DNA from: CAYWYR01 sp964462685 | Lineage (GTDB): Bacteria > Bacteroidota > Ignavibacteria > Kapaibacteriales > UBA2268 | Direction: 5' to 3' | Assembly: GCA_964462685.1 (NCBI GenBank) | Contig: CAYWYR010000005.1 | Coordinates: 1-64,000 of the forward strand | Length of the DNA: 64,000 nt | In this document: positions 52,231-61,877 of the stretch, piece after piece | Layout: every line of letters starts with the position of its first letter | Numbering within the stretch: the first letter of the stretch is position 1 | Position numbers and translations under genes: made by a program | The notes under the pieces: model-generated | What the model was told of the DNA's origin: nothing | Seen by the model: only the letters and a program-made list of their open reading frames with translations | Databases searched by the model: none

Positions 52231-53013
52231 TTAGATCTTTTCAACGAGCGATTGCTCAATCCAACCTTTGTTGCCGTCGGCCAGCCTGATATAGAAATAC
52301 TCGCTTCTAAGATCCAGTATCTCGGCTTTTGTGCCTTCATGCAGTATAAAGAGTTCCGTCGCATCACCCGAGGGCTCCGAGCGTACATAAGCCGATGGCG
52401 CCATTATAATCGCATCGTTCTGCGTTGATTCAACTGTATCTGCCTGCCAAGCCAATGAAAATGACACGAAGAATAGAAGTATCATAATCGTGCTACCAAA
52501 TAGCCCTACCTTTCTAAGCCTTTTTGATCTGCCGAGAATCAGCAGATATACCATAACAGCAAGAATCCATAAAGAGAGAACTGTAATCGCGGACCAAAAC
52601 CCTGAGCCAAAGTCTTCTATCCAGTTATCAAATAGTTCTAGAACAAAGAACTGCGGTATAGGCTCTATACGGTCAACTGTTTTGGCGCTCGCCAGCGATA
52701 GATTGTGTTGAATGTCGGTATCACCGGGGGAAAGTTTATTTGCCCGCTCATAATTAAGGATAGCATAGGGTAGATTGTCCATCCTATAATATGCATTACC
52801 CAGATTATAGTAAAGCTCAGGTGTTGCGGTGCCTTGCTCCAAAATGCTTTCGTAAGCTATTACTGCGTCTCCGTAGCGGCCGTCATCATAAGCGTTGTTA
52901 GCCTCGATAAATATCTCATCTGCCGATTGCGATTTTGCTTCAAAAGTAGTGATCGATAGAAGCACCACAAGAAGCATAATTGATACTATTAATGCTTTTA
53001 AGAAGTTCCTCAT
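52231..53013 (-). CDS. batE: BatE-like TPR and SH3 protein
   Basis: The 260-aa last gene of the Bat operon. A signal peptide is followed by TPR units (DEIFIEANNAYDDGRYGDAV, ELYYNLGNAYYRMDNLPYAI), two helices (about 135-185: SGFWSAITVLSLWILAVMVY and TIMILLFFVSFSLAWQA), then a bacterial SH3 domain (SAYVRSEPSGDATELFILHE ... GNKGWIEQSL). Bat proteins are linked to aerotolerance and cell-envelope integrity in Bacteroidota, with no known biochemical mechanism. Its start overlaps the batD stop by four bases. Confidence 0.88.
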   Translation of the reverse strand: MRNFLKALIVSIMLLVVLLSITTFEAKSQSADEIFIEANNAYDDGRYGDAVIAYESILEQGTATPELYYNLGNAYYRMDNLPYAILNYERANKLSPGDTDIQHNLSLASAKTVDRIEPIPQFFVLELFDNWIEDFGSGFWSAITVLSLWILAVMVYLLILGRSKRLRKVGLFGSTIMILLFFVSFSLAWQADTVESTQNDAIIMAPSAYVRSEPSGDATELFILHEGTKAEILDLRSEYFYIRLADGNKGWIEQSLVEKI

Positions 53014-54857
53014 TTCAAGCCCTCCTCTAACGCGGTAATCGTATCTTTTGCTTTACTGTAAATAGTATCCATGCTGCCCGAAACCGCCGAAGGCGCATAT
53101 CTTGCCATTTCACTTTCGTCTATTACTGATTTAGCATTAGCTATTTGGCCTTCTTCTATCCCTTTTTCATTTAGCCTGATCGCCGCTATACTAAAGGTAA
53201 GGTCAGATACTGGGATAGCCAGTTTTTCGGATAGATAGCCCCACATAGCCCTGTTAATCTCGATATAAAAGTTTTCTTCATCCCCAGCCTTCATCAGGGA
53301 TTGGGATTTCTGGAGTCTTTTTCTTGCTACTTTGCTGGCAGTTCTTTTGCGGGATTCAATATAGCTATCGTCTTTGTCCTTTCTTCGTCTGGCCAAAATT
53401 ATAAATGCTATGATACCCACAAGTGGCAATATCGAAAGTAATATAAAGAGAAATGAGCCAAAGAAAGAATTTCTGTTACCTGTTTGACCCAGTTCGCTTT
53501 TCAGGTAGTTGATATCAGAAGATAGTATCTCTATACTTTCCTTTCCCGATGAGAAAATCTGCGAACCTCCGCCTTCACCTTTGGTTATATTAAGTGTGAA
53601 AGGTTCGCTTGTTAAAGTTTTATATTCTTTCGTGGATAGGTCAAAATAACTGAACTCAACCGGCTTCATATTAAAAGTTCCAGCGTTCCTCGGTATTGCC
53701 AAATATTCAAACTGGAGATTTCCTTTGCTTCCAGTTGTTGTAACCCTTACATTATCCGCTGTTTTAGGATCAAATACTTCAAAGTCTGGCGGAAAATCCA
53801 CTTCGGGTGCTTCTATGAGTTTTAAATTACCGTTACCTGTAATGTTTATTTTAAGGGATAGAGACTCATCGGCCGGAAGTTCTGTCTTATCGAAAAAAGC
53901 TTCCATCTCAAAATTGCCTACTGCTCCAGCAAAGGATTCGGGCGCCCCATCGGGCAGTGGCAAGGAAGTAATGGTGACTCTTGGCGAGCCAATAGTATGC
54001 TGAAAATCCTGAAATGATCCGCCACCAAAGAAATCATCGAATCTGGATCTGCTTCTTCCTGTCCTTAATCTAACAGTGGAATTATAGGCAATCGGATCAA
54101 TTGTCAGCTCTCCGCTTCTTGTCGGGATAAGAACAACTTTTTTAATGACTAAAGTCTTGAAAACCGCTCCGTCAATCCTTTCGGTAGTCCAGTTTTTCAT
54201 ATCCTGATCAAAATCCTGAGCCCAGAAGCCAGTAAGATTGGGGTTGGTGGTAGGTTCTAATGAAACAACATTTAAGTCCGCATTCATAAACAGTTTATAA
54301 GTAGCTACCAGCTGTTCACCTTTATAGACTTTCCTTTTGGATACGTTGACAGTAACATATAGATTGTCTTTGATGATCTGTTCGGCCCGGCTGTCGAGCT
54401 GTTCCTTGCGTTTTTCTTCCTCATCTCTTCTTCTTTTCTCCGCTGCGGATGGCTCCATTACAAGTATTACGACATCCTCGCTTTTTACTCTTTCCGATCC
54501 GACTGAGATATTAGCCCCTGGTATGGTAAATCTGCCTGTTTTATTGGCAACCGCAAGGTAAGTGTAAGATACCTGCCTGCTCATGCGGCCGTTAACAATG
54601 CTAGTACTTGAAGATGTGCTTGGTCCAGATAGTATCTGTATATCATTACCGAAGGATGGCGGTACAAAATTCCTGCCTTCGGTGTTCAGAGTATAGCTTA
54701 TCTGAAACCTCTGCCCCTCCGTAACCGGATTAGGATTTACCTGCGTGGTAAACCTAGCCTGAGCAGATAGGGAAGCCGAACCGATAAGTATCATGAAACT
54801 TATCAGCCATATTTTAATGCGTTCGTAGGATAAAGATGTGTTTATTGAGTAATCCAT
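53010..54857 (-). CDS. batD: BatD (oxygen tolerance) protein
   Basis: A 615-aa membrane protein. A signal peptide is followed by beta-domains starting FTTQVNPNPVTEGQRFQISY, the BatD hallmark. Further periplasmic Ig-like modules reach about residue 440. One transmembrane helix follows (SFLFILLSILPLVGIIAFII, about 460-482), then a cytoplasmic helical tail. It probably scaffolds the VWA proteins of the Bat complex. It is preceded by batC (31 bp) and overlaps batE by ATGA. Confidence 0.92.
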   Translation of the reverse strand: MDYSINTSLSYERIKIWLISFMILIGSASLSAQARFTTQVNPNPVTEGQRFQISYTLNTEGRNFVPPSFGNDIQILSGPSTSSSTSIVNGRMSRQVSYTYLAVANKTGRFTIPGANISVGSERVKSEDVVILVMEPSAAEKRRRDEEEKRKEQLDSRAEQIIKDNLYVTVNVSKRKVYKGEQLVATYKLFMNADLNVVSLEPTTNPNLTGFWAQDFDQDMKNWTTERIDGAVFKTLVIKKVVLIPTRSGELTIDPIAYNSTVRLRTGRSRSRFDDFFGGGSFQDFQHTIGSPRVTITSLPLPDGAPESFAGAVGNFEMEAFFDKTELPADESLSLKINITGNGNLKLIEAPEVDFPPDFEVFDPKTADNVRVTTTGSKGNLQFEYLAIPRNAGTFNMKPVEFSYFDLSTKEYKTLTSEPFTLNITKGEGGGSQIFSSGKESIEILSSDINYLKSELGQTGNRNSFFGSFLFILLSILPLVGIIAFIILARRRKDKDDSYIESRKRTASKVARKRLQKSQSLMKAGDEENFYIEINRAMWGYLSEKLAIPVSDLTFSIAAIRLNEKGIEEGQIANAKSVIDESEMARYAPSAVSGSMDTIYSKAKDTITALEEGLK

Positions 54858-54888
54858 ATTCTGAATATTAAATTCTTTAGCCCCAAAT

Positions 54889-55830
54889 TTACCAATTTTT
54901 CTTCACCTTGGATGGTGTACCTTTTGATTTCCTTACTTTCATTTGAACATCTTTTTCTTCATTCTTCAAGGCTTGAAGAATTCTTAGAGCTTCTTCTTTA
55001 GAAAGATTGTTCTTTTCTGCTTTGTCCGCTAAAGGATTTGCTTTTTCTTGATTTGGTTTTGGCTGCTCACCGTTTTGTTGTTTGTCGGAAGCGTCTCTCT
55101 GCTTATCCTGATCCTGTTGTTGATCTTTTTGTTCAGGATTCTGGTTTTGATCTTGGCCTTTTTCTCCGTTCTGATCTTTCTCACCATCCCCTTTTTGATC
55201 TTTACTTTTCTCACCATCACCTTTCTCTTTGTTCTCTCCTTTTTTATCTCCGCTTTGGTCTTGATCTTGTTTCTCTTCTTTGCTGTCGCCGTCTTTGTTT
55301 TGGTCTTTGTTATCTCCATCCTTATTCTGCTCACCGTTATCACCTTGCTTGTCTTGCTGATCGTTTTGCTGATTATTGTTATTCTTCAGCATTTCCAATG
55401 CGTAGGATAAATTGTACTTAGCATCCTGATCAGTTGGATCTTTCTTTAAAGCGTTCTTGAAAGCCTCTACTGCCTCTCTGTATTTTTTTGTTTGCAAGAA
55501 GGAATTGCCAATATTATAATAAGTCTCGAAATCAGCTTCTTGGATACCGGAGTACGTGCTAGCTGCTTCGTCATATTTGCCCTGCCTATACAATGCATTA
55601 CCCAGATTGTAACTAGCCTTAGGTGCTAGTTTTTGATAGACTTCATTATCTCCCGTGGCCGCTGTTTCCAAGGCAGAGCGGTAGTAGCTTTCGGCTTGGG
55701 TATAATCATCATTTTTATAGGACTTATTCCCTTCCTGAACTATCGGTTCTGGCGAATTGCTCTCAAGAATTTGAGCAAAACCTACCATTGATAGAGATAG
55801 AAATAAAATAATTATCGCTGAAAATCTCAA
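54889..55830 (-). CDS. batC: BatC TPR protein with charged low-complexity linker
   Basis: A 313-aa exported protein. After a signal peptide come TPR units (KSYKNDDYTQAESYYRSALE, KASYNLGNALYRQGKYDEAA, FETYYNIGNSFLQTKKYREA, DAKYNLSYALEMLK). About residues 150-265 are almost only Gln, Lys, Asp, Glu, Gly and Asn (DKQGDNGEQNKDGDNKDQNK and similar). This is a disordered linker typical of BatC. A short conserved C-terminal helix follows. Its start overlaps batB by four bases. The linker DNA produces long open frames on the opposite strand that are artefacts. Confidence 0.92.
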   Translation of the reverse strand: MRFSAIIILFLSLSMVGFAQILESNSPEPIVQEGNKSYKNDDYTQAESYYRSALETAATGDNEVYQKLAPKASYNLGNALYRQGKYDEAASTYSGIQEADFETYYNIGNSFLQTKKYREAVEAFKNALKKDPTDQDAKYNLSYALEMLKNNNNQQNDQQDKQGDNGEQNKDGDNKDQNKDGDSKEEKQDQDQSGDKKGENKEKGDGEKSKDQKGDGEKDQNGEKGQDQNQNPEQKDQQQDQDKQRDASDKQQNGEQPKPNQEKANPLADKAEKNNLSKEEALRILQALKNEEKDVQMKVRKSKGTPSKVKKNW

Positions 55831-56852
55831 TTTGTCACCTCTTTTATAGCCTTGTGTATCTTCCCTTTTCTGTTTGTGAGTACTGGATCTACAAGTAGCA
55901 ATATCAACCCAATAACCAAAGGGTACTGATACTGATCTTCATATTCGGCAAACTTTTTCGAACCAAACTCCTCTGTTTCCTTTGATTCCACCCCTTCGAT
56001 TATGGCTTGGAGATCAGGTGTACCCCCGCTTACCCTTACAAACGACCCACCGCCCTCTGAAGCAATCTGCCTTAGGGCGTTCTCATCTAATTTAGTTATT
56101 ACAGTATTTCCGCTCTCATCCTTTATGAAAGTATTCTGCCTTCCTGGGATTGGTATCGGCGCACCTTCGGGTTTCCCCATCCCAATAGTATGTACGGTGA
56201 TTCCGGCTTCCATAGCGCTTTCAGCGGCTTTAATCGCATTATCCTCATGGTTTTCACCATCAGTTATAACGATCAGTGTTCTACCGGCTTCGCTTTCTTC
56301 GGGAAACGCTTCGATAGCGGTTTCTATAGCTGCCCCAATAGCCGTTCCCTGAGTGTTTACTAGTTCTGTAGAAAGATTGGATAGCATCAGCCGGGCTGCG
56401 GAATAATCCGTTGTAAGGGGTAGCTGTAGAAATGATCTGCCTGCAAAAACAACTAACCCTAATCTATCACCTTTCAGCTCTGATATTAGTTTTTCGATAC
56501 TGTTTCTTGCTCTCATTAGCCTATTTGGCTGTAAGTCTTCCGCCAACATGGAATTCGATACATCCACTGCTACTATTATATCAGAGCCTACGGCTTTTAC
56601 TTCCTCTAGCTTTGTACCGAACTGTGGTCTGGCCAGGGCGATAATCAGAAACCCGAGGCCTAACAGTAGGGATATAGTGCCTAGCCACTGCTTCATCGAA
56701 GAGTAATCTGGGATGATTGATTGCAGTAAATGGCTTTCGGCCATAGCATAAAGCCTCTTTTTCGATCTATGCCTTGCGATGATCACTATCAACAACAAAG
56801 CAGGCAGAAGCAAGAGCAGATATAGATTGTCTGGGGATCCGAACCTAAACAT
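55827..56852 (-). CDS. batB: BatB, von Willebrand factor A membrane protein
   Basis: A 341-aa protein, first gene of batB-batC-batD-batE. N-terminal helices (LYLLLLLPALLLIVIIARH and GTISLLLGLGFLIIALARPQ) are followed by a VWA domain with a complete MIDAS: DIIVAVDVSNSMLAED (DxSxS), the Thr region TQGTAIGAAIETA, and VITDGENHEDN. A final helix (YPLVIGLILLLVDPVL) closes it. The usual upstream partners moxR, a DUF58 protein and batA are absent, replaced by a divergent subtilase gene, so the operon is split. Confidence 0.93.
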   Translation of the reverse strand: MFRFGSPDNLYLLLLLPALLLIVIIARHRSKKRLYAMAESHLLQSIIPDYSSMKQWLGTISLLLGLGFLIIALARPQFGTKLEEVKAVGSDIIVAVDVSNSMLAEDLQPNRLMRARNSIEKLISELKGDRLGLVVFAGRSFLQLPLTTDYSAARLMLSNLSTELVNTQGTAIGAAIETAIEAFPEESEAGRTLIVITDGENHEDNAIKAAESAMEAGITVHTIGMGKPEGAPIPIPGRQNTFIKDESGNTVITKLDENALRQIASEGGGSFVRVSGGTPDLQAIIEGVESKETEEFGSKKFAEYEDQYQYPLVIGLILLLVDPVLTNRKGKIHKAIKEVTN

Positions 56853-57010
56853 TGTTACCGAATATCAGTATTATAAAAATATATCGTAAAAGAAAAAACG
56901 AAAGTTCCGCAAGATATTGACGATATTTGCCTGAACATACTCTTTTACGTAAGATGAGTACTTAAGGTTTATTCCTCTCCAGCTACGAAAGTATCAAACA
57001 ACAGAATAAA

Positions 57011-60000
57011 TTGCGTTTAATCTCAAATCAAGACCCCGTGTTTTCTTTTGCCACCCGCCCGGTAGTATTCTTAGTTGTGGCATTATGCTCACTTATCTAC
57101 CTGCCAGTAAGCATAGTAAGCCAAACTCCCGATAGCAGATCTACTTATCAAAGTATAAGTTCAAGCCAAATTGAGATAAGGATCGATAGAAAAGTTTTCA
57201 GCGATATATATGGCAATTCAGCGGCTTACGAGGAAATCTCTGAAAAGCTTAAAGATATCTTGGGGCAGCACTCAAATAGTGTATCCATCGAGATCAGACA
57301 ATCTGCGGATAATAAACTATTGAAAGCCGCAATTGACAAACTTGAATCTCAGAATCTTAAGACTAAGAACCTAGACAGATCTAACGCATCGGTCAATTTT
57401 AATTCAAAAAACGAAAACGCACTTGCTGCACTTAGGCGAATCGAGAACACTTTTGTGATTGAATATAAACACAGCAATGCGAATATTCCTATTGAATTTA
57501 TATCATCTAAGTTGAAATCTCTGCCCTGGGTTATTTATAGTTCAGTTGTGCCTGATAAAAAGTTTGAGGAGCATGGATACCACCCCAACGATTCTCTACT
57601 TATCAGGCAGTCCTATCTTGAAGCTCTTAATATTCCTTTCGCTTGGGAGATATACAATCAGAAAGTTCTCGATGGCAGCATCGATACCACCCAAAAAGTC
57701 ACGATCGCCGTTATTGATACAGGGTTTGATCTTGAGCATGAAGACTTGCAAAACGTGTTTTTGAACCCGGGAGAAAACGGACTCGATGTAAACGGGCTCG
57801 ATAAAGCTAAAAACGACAGAGATGATGATGGGAACGGATATATCGATGATTATTTAGGTTGGGATTTTAATTCCAGTATTGATGATGATGGCGACCGAGA
57901 CCCTTCTGGTGGGCATAAGCACGGAACTCACGTAGCTGGCCTTATAGCCGCTACCCCAGATAACGGTAGAGGTATAGCAGGTGTCGGCCGAAATTTCAAC
58001 ATTCTTCCTGTAAAAATCGGTGCGGATGATCCAACCGATCGATCCATCGCTAATTCTTATGATGCGTTATTGTATGCCGCCCTTAGCGGTGCGGATATTA
58101 TTAACTGTTCCTGGGGAGCGATCAACTTTACAGAAGCTGAAAAAGATATAGTGGAAGTGGTAAGTGCGCTTGGCTCACTTATAATAGCGGCATCGGGCAA
58201 TAACTCAGCTAACCAACCTTTTTATCCGGCATCATTCAAAGACGTGATATCCGTAACCGCTTTAGATACAAAGGGTAGAAAGCCCTTTTTCTCAAATTAC
58301 CACTACACGGTTGATATATCCTCTCAAGGGCAGAGCGTAATATCTACAATACCCGGCAACGAGTATGAAAGGATCTCAGGTACTTCGATGGCAGCACCTA
58401 TAGTAAGTGCTATTGCTGGTCTTATAAAATCTATAAATCCAGATGCAGATAACAGACTTTTGTCATCAGCGATCAAATCAAATATAATCCCTCATTCCGA
58501 TTTTGTGGTTTCAGATTATGACTATGATTTTCGGCTTGGAAAAGGAATGCTGGACGCTAAAGCTGCTGTAGAGATGCAAAACAAATCACTATTCACAATT
58601 GATGAGCTCAGTTTAAAAAATCCTGAATTGAAATATTGGTATGGTGATACGGTCAGGCTAAATGTATCGGGTTCAACGCTTGCTAACGGAATCGAAGCAC
58701 TTGAGTATAATATTGTTCCTGTAAATGGTTTTCGAGTTTCCGGATCAGAATATAAAGGTCAGACTATACAAGGCTTTGATAGCCCGGCTAATGAACTATG
58801 GGTAAAAATCGAAAGCAACCAGTTCGATCTGACAAAGGAAATATTGGTTACTGCAAGTTCTGAAAATGAGCTTTTGGATTATGAATCCGTTGTTGTCACC
58901 GTAAACCCTTCTTTTTATGACATAGGTAATGATAGAATTACGCTCAGTATCAATTCGCAAGGGAATACCGGATACAATGATTACCCAAAGAACAAACAAG
59001 GGCTTGGCTTTAGTATTGATGGGATTAACCATCTTTTTGAATCCGGGATTATCGTAGCCACACCCGATGGAAAGCTCTCCAGTAATCTACGGACCGATCC
59101 AGCTGTTACCAAGAATTCTGATTTCATTATTGAGAATGTCGTCTCTGTTGATACATTAGCGGATGGAACAGTTATAGCTAATACTACTTTTACTGATTGG
59201 AATAGTGAACTATCCTACGACTCTCTTGCGAAAGGAAAACAGTTGGGTGTAAGAATCAACCAAAAAACGATACTTCCCAAAGATGACTCACAGTTTGTTT
59301 TACATATCTACGATATAATCAATATAAATGATGCTTTACCGGCTGGCCATAGTTACTTAATGGAAAACGGTTTGATAGACTCACTTTATTTCGGGCTTTT
59401 CTGCGATTGGGATATAAATATCGAAGCCAGAAGAGACCTTGCGTTTTATGATTTTGATAAAAGAGGAATCGTCTTTCTGGATACAGATAAGTTTAGCCAA
59501 AATGATAACTACTCAGCCGATAAATCAGATAAAGCAATCTTGAAACTAATAGGCGGCGGAGAAGTAGGGTGCTACGTAATTGACAACAACAGCACCAGCA
59601 ATACAAGTATAGGTATATATGATGGATTTTCCGACAAGGAACAATTCAATACTGTTTCCGGTGGTCTATCAAGGCTTGGTTCTTCTGTGACTGATGTATC
59701 TGGCGTTCTTTCTTCGGGACCTCACTATCTAGAGCCTTCAGATACTATCCAATTGATCTACGCGATGGGGCTTACAGCTATTGGTGAGGATATTTCAACC
59801 CTAAATAAAACTATAGAGACATTTGTAGCGGAAAATGAAGATCTGGTTTACGGAACTAAAGTATCCTCTAATAAGTTATCTATTCAAGCCTATCCAAACC
59901 CATTGGAACAGTACTCCCGATTAATTATAGAAAGCCAATCCCCAGGCTATATAGATATAGATATATACGACATGTCCGGCAGGCTGATTAATACTTTAGC

Positions 60001-60124
60001 CAAAGAATATTTTACCGGCAAAGGGAAGTTCTCTTTTTCAATACCGACTTTGCCATCAGGTATTTATAGGGCAATAGCAAGAAACAAAGAATTCAGTGTT
60101 TCGCTTAATATCATCTCCCCATGA
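57011..60124 (+). CDS. T9SS-exported subtilisin-like S8 protease
   Basis: A 1037-aa secreted serine protease. The start is uncertain: TTG 57011 or GTG 57039 (MFSFATRPVVFLVVALCSLI as signal). An inhibitor-like propeptide extends to about 200. The S8 domain has Asp236 (IAVIDTGFDLEHEDL), His304 (GHKHGTHVAGLIA), the oxyanion Asn (IIAASGNNSANQPFYPAS) and Ser459 (SGTSMAAPIVSAIAG), so the triad is complete. A Ca-type loop KNDRDDDGNGYIDDY is inserted. After long beta-domains the last 80 residues are a T9SS sorting domain (IQAYPNPLEQYSRL ... LPSGIYRAIARN). It is surface-bound or released, and likely self-processing. Confidence 0.94.
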   Translation: MRLISNQDPVFSFATRPVVFLVVALCSLIYLPVSIVSQTPDSRSTYQSISSSQIEIRIDRKVFSDIYGNSAAYEEISEKLKDILGQHSNSVSIEIRQSADNKLLKAAIDKLESQNLKTKNLDRSNASVNFNSKNENALAALRRIENTFVIEYKHSNANIPIEFISSKLKSLPWVIYSSVVPDKKFEEHGYHPNDSLLIRQSYLEALNIPFAWEIYNQKVLDGSIDTTQKVTIAVIDTGFDLEHEDLQNVFLNPGENGLDVNGLDKAKNDRDDDGNGYIDDYLGWDFNSSIDDDGDRDPSGGHKHGTHVAGLIAATPDNGRGIAGVGRNFNILPVKIGADDPTDRSIANSYDALLYAALSGADIINCSWGAINFTEAEKDIVEVVSALGSLIIAASGNNSANQPFYPASFKDVISVTALDTKGRKPFFSNYHYTVDISSQGQSVISTIPGNEYERISGTSMAAPIVSAIAGLIKSINPDADNRLLSSAIKSNIIPHSDFVVSDYDYDFRLGKGMLDAKAAVEMQNKSLFTIDELSLKNPELKYWYGDTVRLNVSGSTLANGIEALEYNIVPVNGFRVSGSEYKGQTIQGFDSPANELWVKIESNQFDLTKEILVTASSENELLDYESVVVTVNPSFYDIGNDRITLSINSQGNTGYNDYPKNKQGLGFSIDGINHLFESGIIVATPDGKLSSNLRTDPAVTKNSDFIIENVVSVDTLADGTVIANTTFTDWNSELSYDSLAKGKQLGVRINQKTILPKDDSQFVLHIYDIININDALPAGHSYLMENGLIDSLYFGLFCDWDINIEARRDLAFYDFDKRGIVFLDTDKFSQNDNYSADKSDKAILKLIGGGEVGCYVIDNNSTSNTSIGIYDGFSDKEQFNTVSGGLSRLGSSVTDVSGVLSSGPHYLEPSDTIQLIYAMGLTAIGEDISTLNKTIETFVAENEDLVYGTKVSSNKLSIQAYPNPLEQYSRLIIESQSPGYIDIDIYDMSGRLINTLAKEYFTGKGKFSFSIPTLPSGIYRAIARNKEFSVSLNIISP

Positions 60125-60130
60125 TAATCA

Positions 60131-60355
60131 CTAAATATACTTCCCTGGTCTGATCATAAAGAATTTTTTGAGATACTTAAACCAAATATAGGATTCCTTA
60201 ATTATTTTGCGTTTCTTATAAATTGAATACAAAAATAACTTCCTATAGTAGTTGTGGTTATGGGTTCGGTAAGCCATAGCAGTACATGATATTGACAATA
60301 CTGTTAGCAGAAAGCCGTAAGTGCTTTTAGTTATGGCTTGGGCTGAAAAGTTCAT
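60131..60355 (-). CDS. Doubtful 74-aa ORF, possibly a gene fragment
   Basis: A Lys/Tyr-rich frame with one hydrophobic segment (TYGFLLTVLSISCTAMA) and a tail YYRKLFLYSIYKKRKIIKES. This composition recalls the C-terminal end of membrane-tethered family 2 glycosyltransferases. It fills the 273-bp gap between the subtilase and the next gene. No family match can be claimed, and it may be chance or a truncated leftover. Confidence 0.25.
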   Translation of the reverse strand: MNFSAQAITKSTYGFLLTVLSISCTAMAYRTHNHNYYRKLFLYSIYKKRKIIKESYIWFKYLKKFFMIRPGKYI

Positions 60356-60397
60356 CTATAGGTTTTTAACAGAATTGCTGTCTTTAGCAAGCGATCT

Positions 60398-61726
60398 TTG
60401 GGGGATTCTTTAAGGTTGAACAAGGAAAAAGAATTAAGAAACGTACTGGTAATAGCTTACTATTTCCCACCCATGGGGCTTAGTGGTGTTCAGCGTACGC
60501 TCAAGTTCGTTAAGTATTTGCCCCAGAACGGATGGCGGCCAATTGTACTTACAACTTCGGACTCCAATCACTACGCTTACGATTACTCCCTAAATAGCGA
60601 CATACCAACCGAGGCATTAGTATATACAACCGGGGATCCCAAGCCTGGGGGTAACCTGGAAGCCGATTATAGTAATGAGGGGCACGATAATCCGATCAAG
60701 ATACCCAAGAAATACCCTTCAGCTTGGTTACAAAAGCTAAAGAGGATTATATCACTGACTTTTCTGCAGCCGGACAGTAAAAAGTTCTGGAAGAAGAAAG
60801 CCCTCGCATCAGCGGAAAAGATATTCTCCGAACACAAGATAGATTGTATTTTCGCTTCAGGGCCTCCATATACTTCATTTTTGGTGGCAAGAGAGCTGTC
60901 GGTCAAATTCAATGTGCCTTACGTTTTGGATTACCGTGATCTATGGGTCGGCAATGCCTATTATTATTATCCCACTCCATTTCATAAGAAGTATGCACAG
61001 AAATTAGAAAAACTCGCCCTGACACGTGCTGAAAGAATTACGGTTATAAACCGCGATATGAAAGAAAGTATTCTGCGAAGGTATGATGTTGTTACACACG
61101 AGGATATCTCTATACTTCCGCACGGTTTTGACGCAGAAGACTTTTCTGGCGTATATGGTAATATTGATACAAATTTCTTTACCCTAACTCATTCTGGCTT
61201 ATTCCCTGATGACCTGACTCCTAAGTATTTTTTGAAAGCTGTAAAGAAACTGTTGGATGAAAACCCTGAAATAGCTTCTAAGCTAAGGCTTCGGTTTATC
61301 GGAATTTTGAGGCGTGGCGATCAAAAGCTGATCAAAAAGCTTGGATTGCAGGATATCACTGTTTCCACAGGTTATGTTCCGCATTCCGAAGCGGTCAGAA
61401 ATATTATGGAATCAGATGTTCTTTGGATGATGATACCGAATAATATAGCCACACCTAGTAGGTTATACGAGTATATCGGTTCTGGTAAACCGTTACTTGT
61501 TTCGGCAGCTCACGGGGCGATTAGACAACTCGCTGAACAGTCTGGTGCGGCAGTAACAACTGATCCCAAGGATATCGAACAGATAAAAGATGCTATATTG
61601 CAACTCTATGTTTTATGGAAAAACGGAAAACTGCCTACTATCGATGAATCGTACCGAAACAATTTTGAAAGAAAATCGCTAACAGAGCAGCTTTCCAAAG
61701 AACTCCTCCTCTCACTCAAATATTAA
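60398..61726 (+). CDS. Glycosyltransferase, GT4-like (GT-B)
   Basis: A 442-aa enzyme of the wzz/WcaI-like group of GT4. It opens VLVIAYYFPPMGLSGVQRTLKF, the Gly-rich acceptor loop. DCIFASGPPYTSFLVARELS and VPYVLDYRDLWVGN are the conserved blocks of this subgroup. The donor domain has ISILPHGFDAEDFSG and the late MMIPNNIATPSRLYEYIGSG. There is no ATG near the start; TTG at 60398 or 60416 is used. Role: probably a sugar transferase in surface glycan synthesis; it stands alone. Confidence 0.88.
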   Translation: MGDSLRLNKEKELRNVLVIAYYFPPMGLSGVQRTLKFVKYLPQNGWRPIVLTTSDSNHYAYDYSLNSDIPTEALVYTTGDPKPGGNLEADYSNEGHDNPIKIPKKYPSAWLQKLKRIISLTFLQPDSKKFWKKKALASAEKIFSEHKIDCIFASGPPYTSFLVARELSVKFNVPYVLDYRDLWVGNAYYYYPTPFHKKYAQKLEKLALTRAERITVINRDMKESILRRYDVVTHEDISILPHGFDAEDFSGVYGNIDTNFFTLTHSGLFPDDLTPKYFLKAVKKLLDENPEIASKLRLRFIGILRRGDQKLIKKLGLQDITVSTGYVPHSEAVRNIMESDVLWMMIPNNIATPSRLYEYIGSGKPLLVSAAHGAIRQLAEQSGAAVTTDPKDIEQIKDAILQLYVLWKNGKLPTIDESYRNNFERKSLTEQLSKELLLSLKY

Positions 61727-61860
61727 TACTTATTTGAAGGTATCTTTGGTCTTATTGGATAAGATCATTCTAAACTAATAAAACCGCATCCATATAGATG
61801 CAATCTTTATTATATTAGAACGTACTATTACGATAGTAAAAAAATTATTATTAACTATCC

Positions 61861-61866
61861 TAGGAG
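61861..61866 (+). promoter_or_regulatory. AGGAGG upstream of the lipoprotein gene
   Basis: A full Shine-Dalgarno-like AGGAGG lies 11 nt before the ATG at 61878. This is unusual for a lineage in which such sequences are mostly absent. Confidence 0.4.
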
Positions 61867-61877
61867 GATAAACATAT

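Noticed and set aside
55029..55421. Long open frames on both strands within batC
   Set aside because: They are shadows of the Gln/Lys/Asp/Gly low-complexity linker of batC, giving monotonous Leu/Phe- or Lys/Thr-rich peptides.
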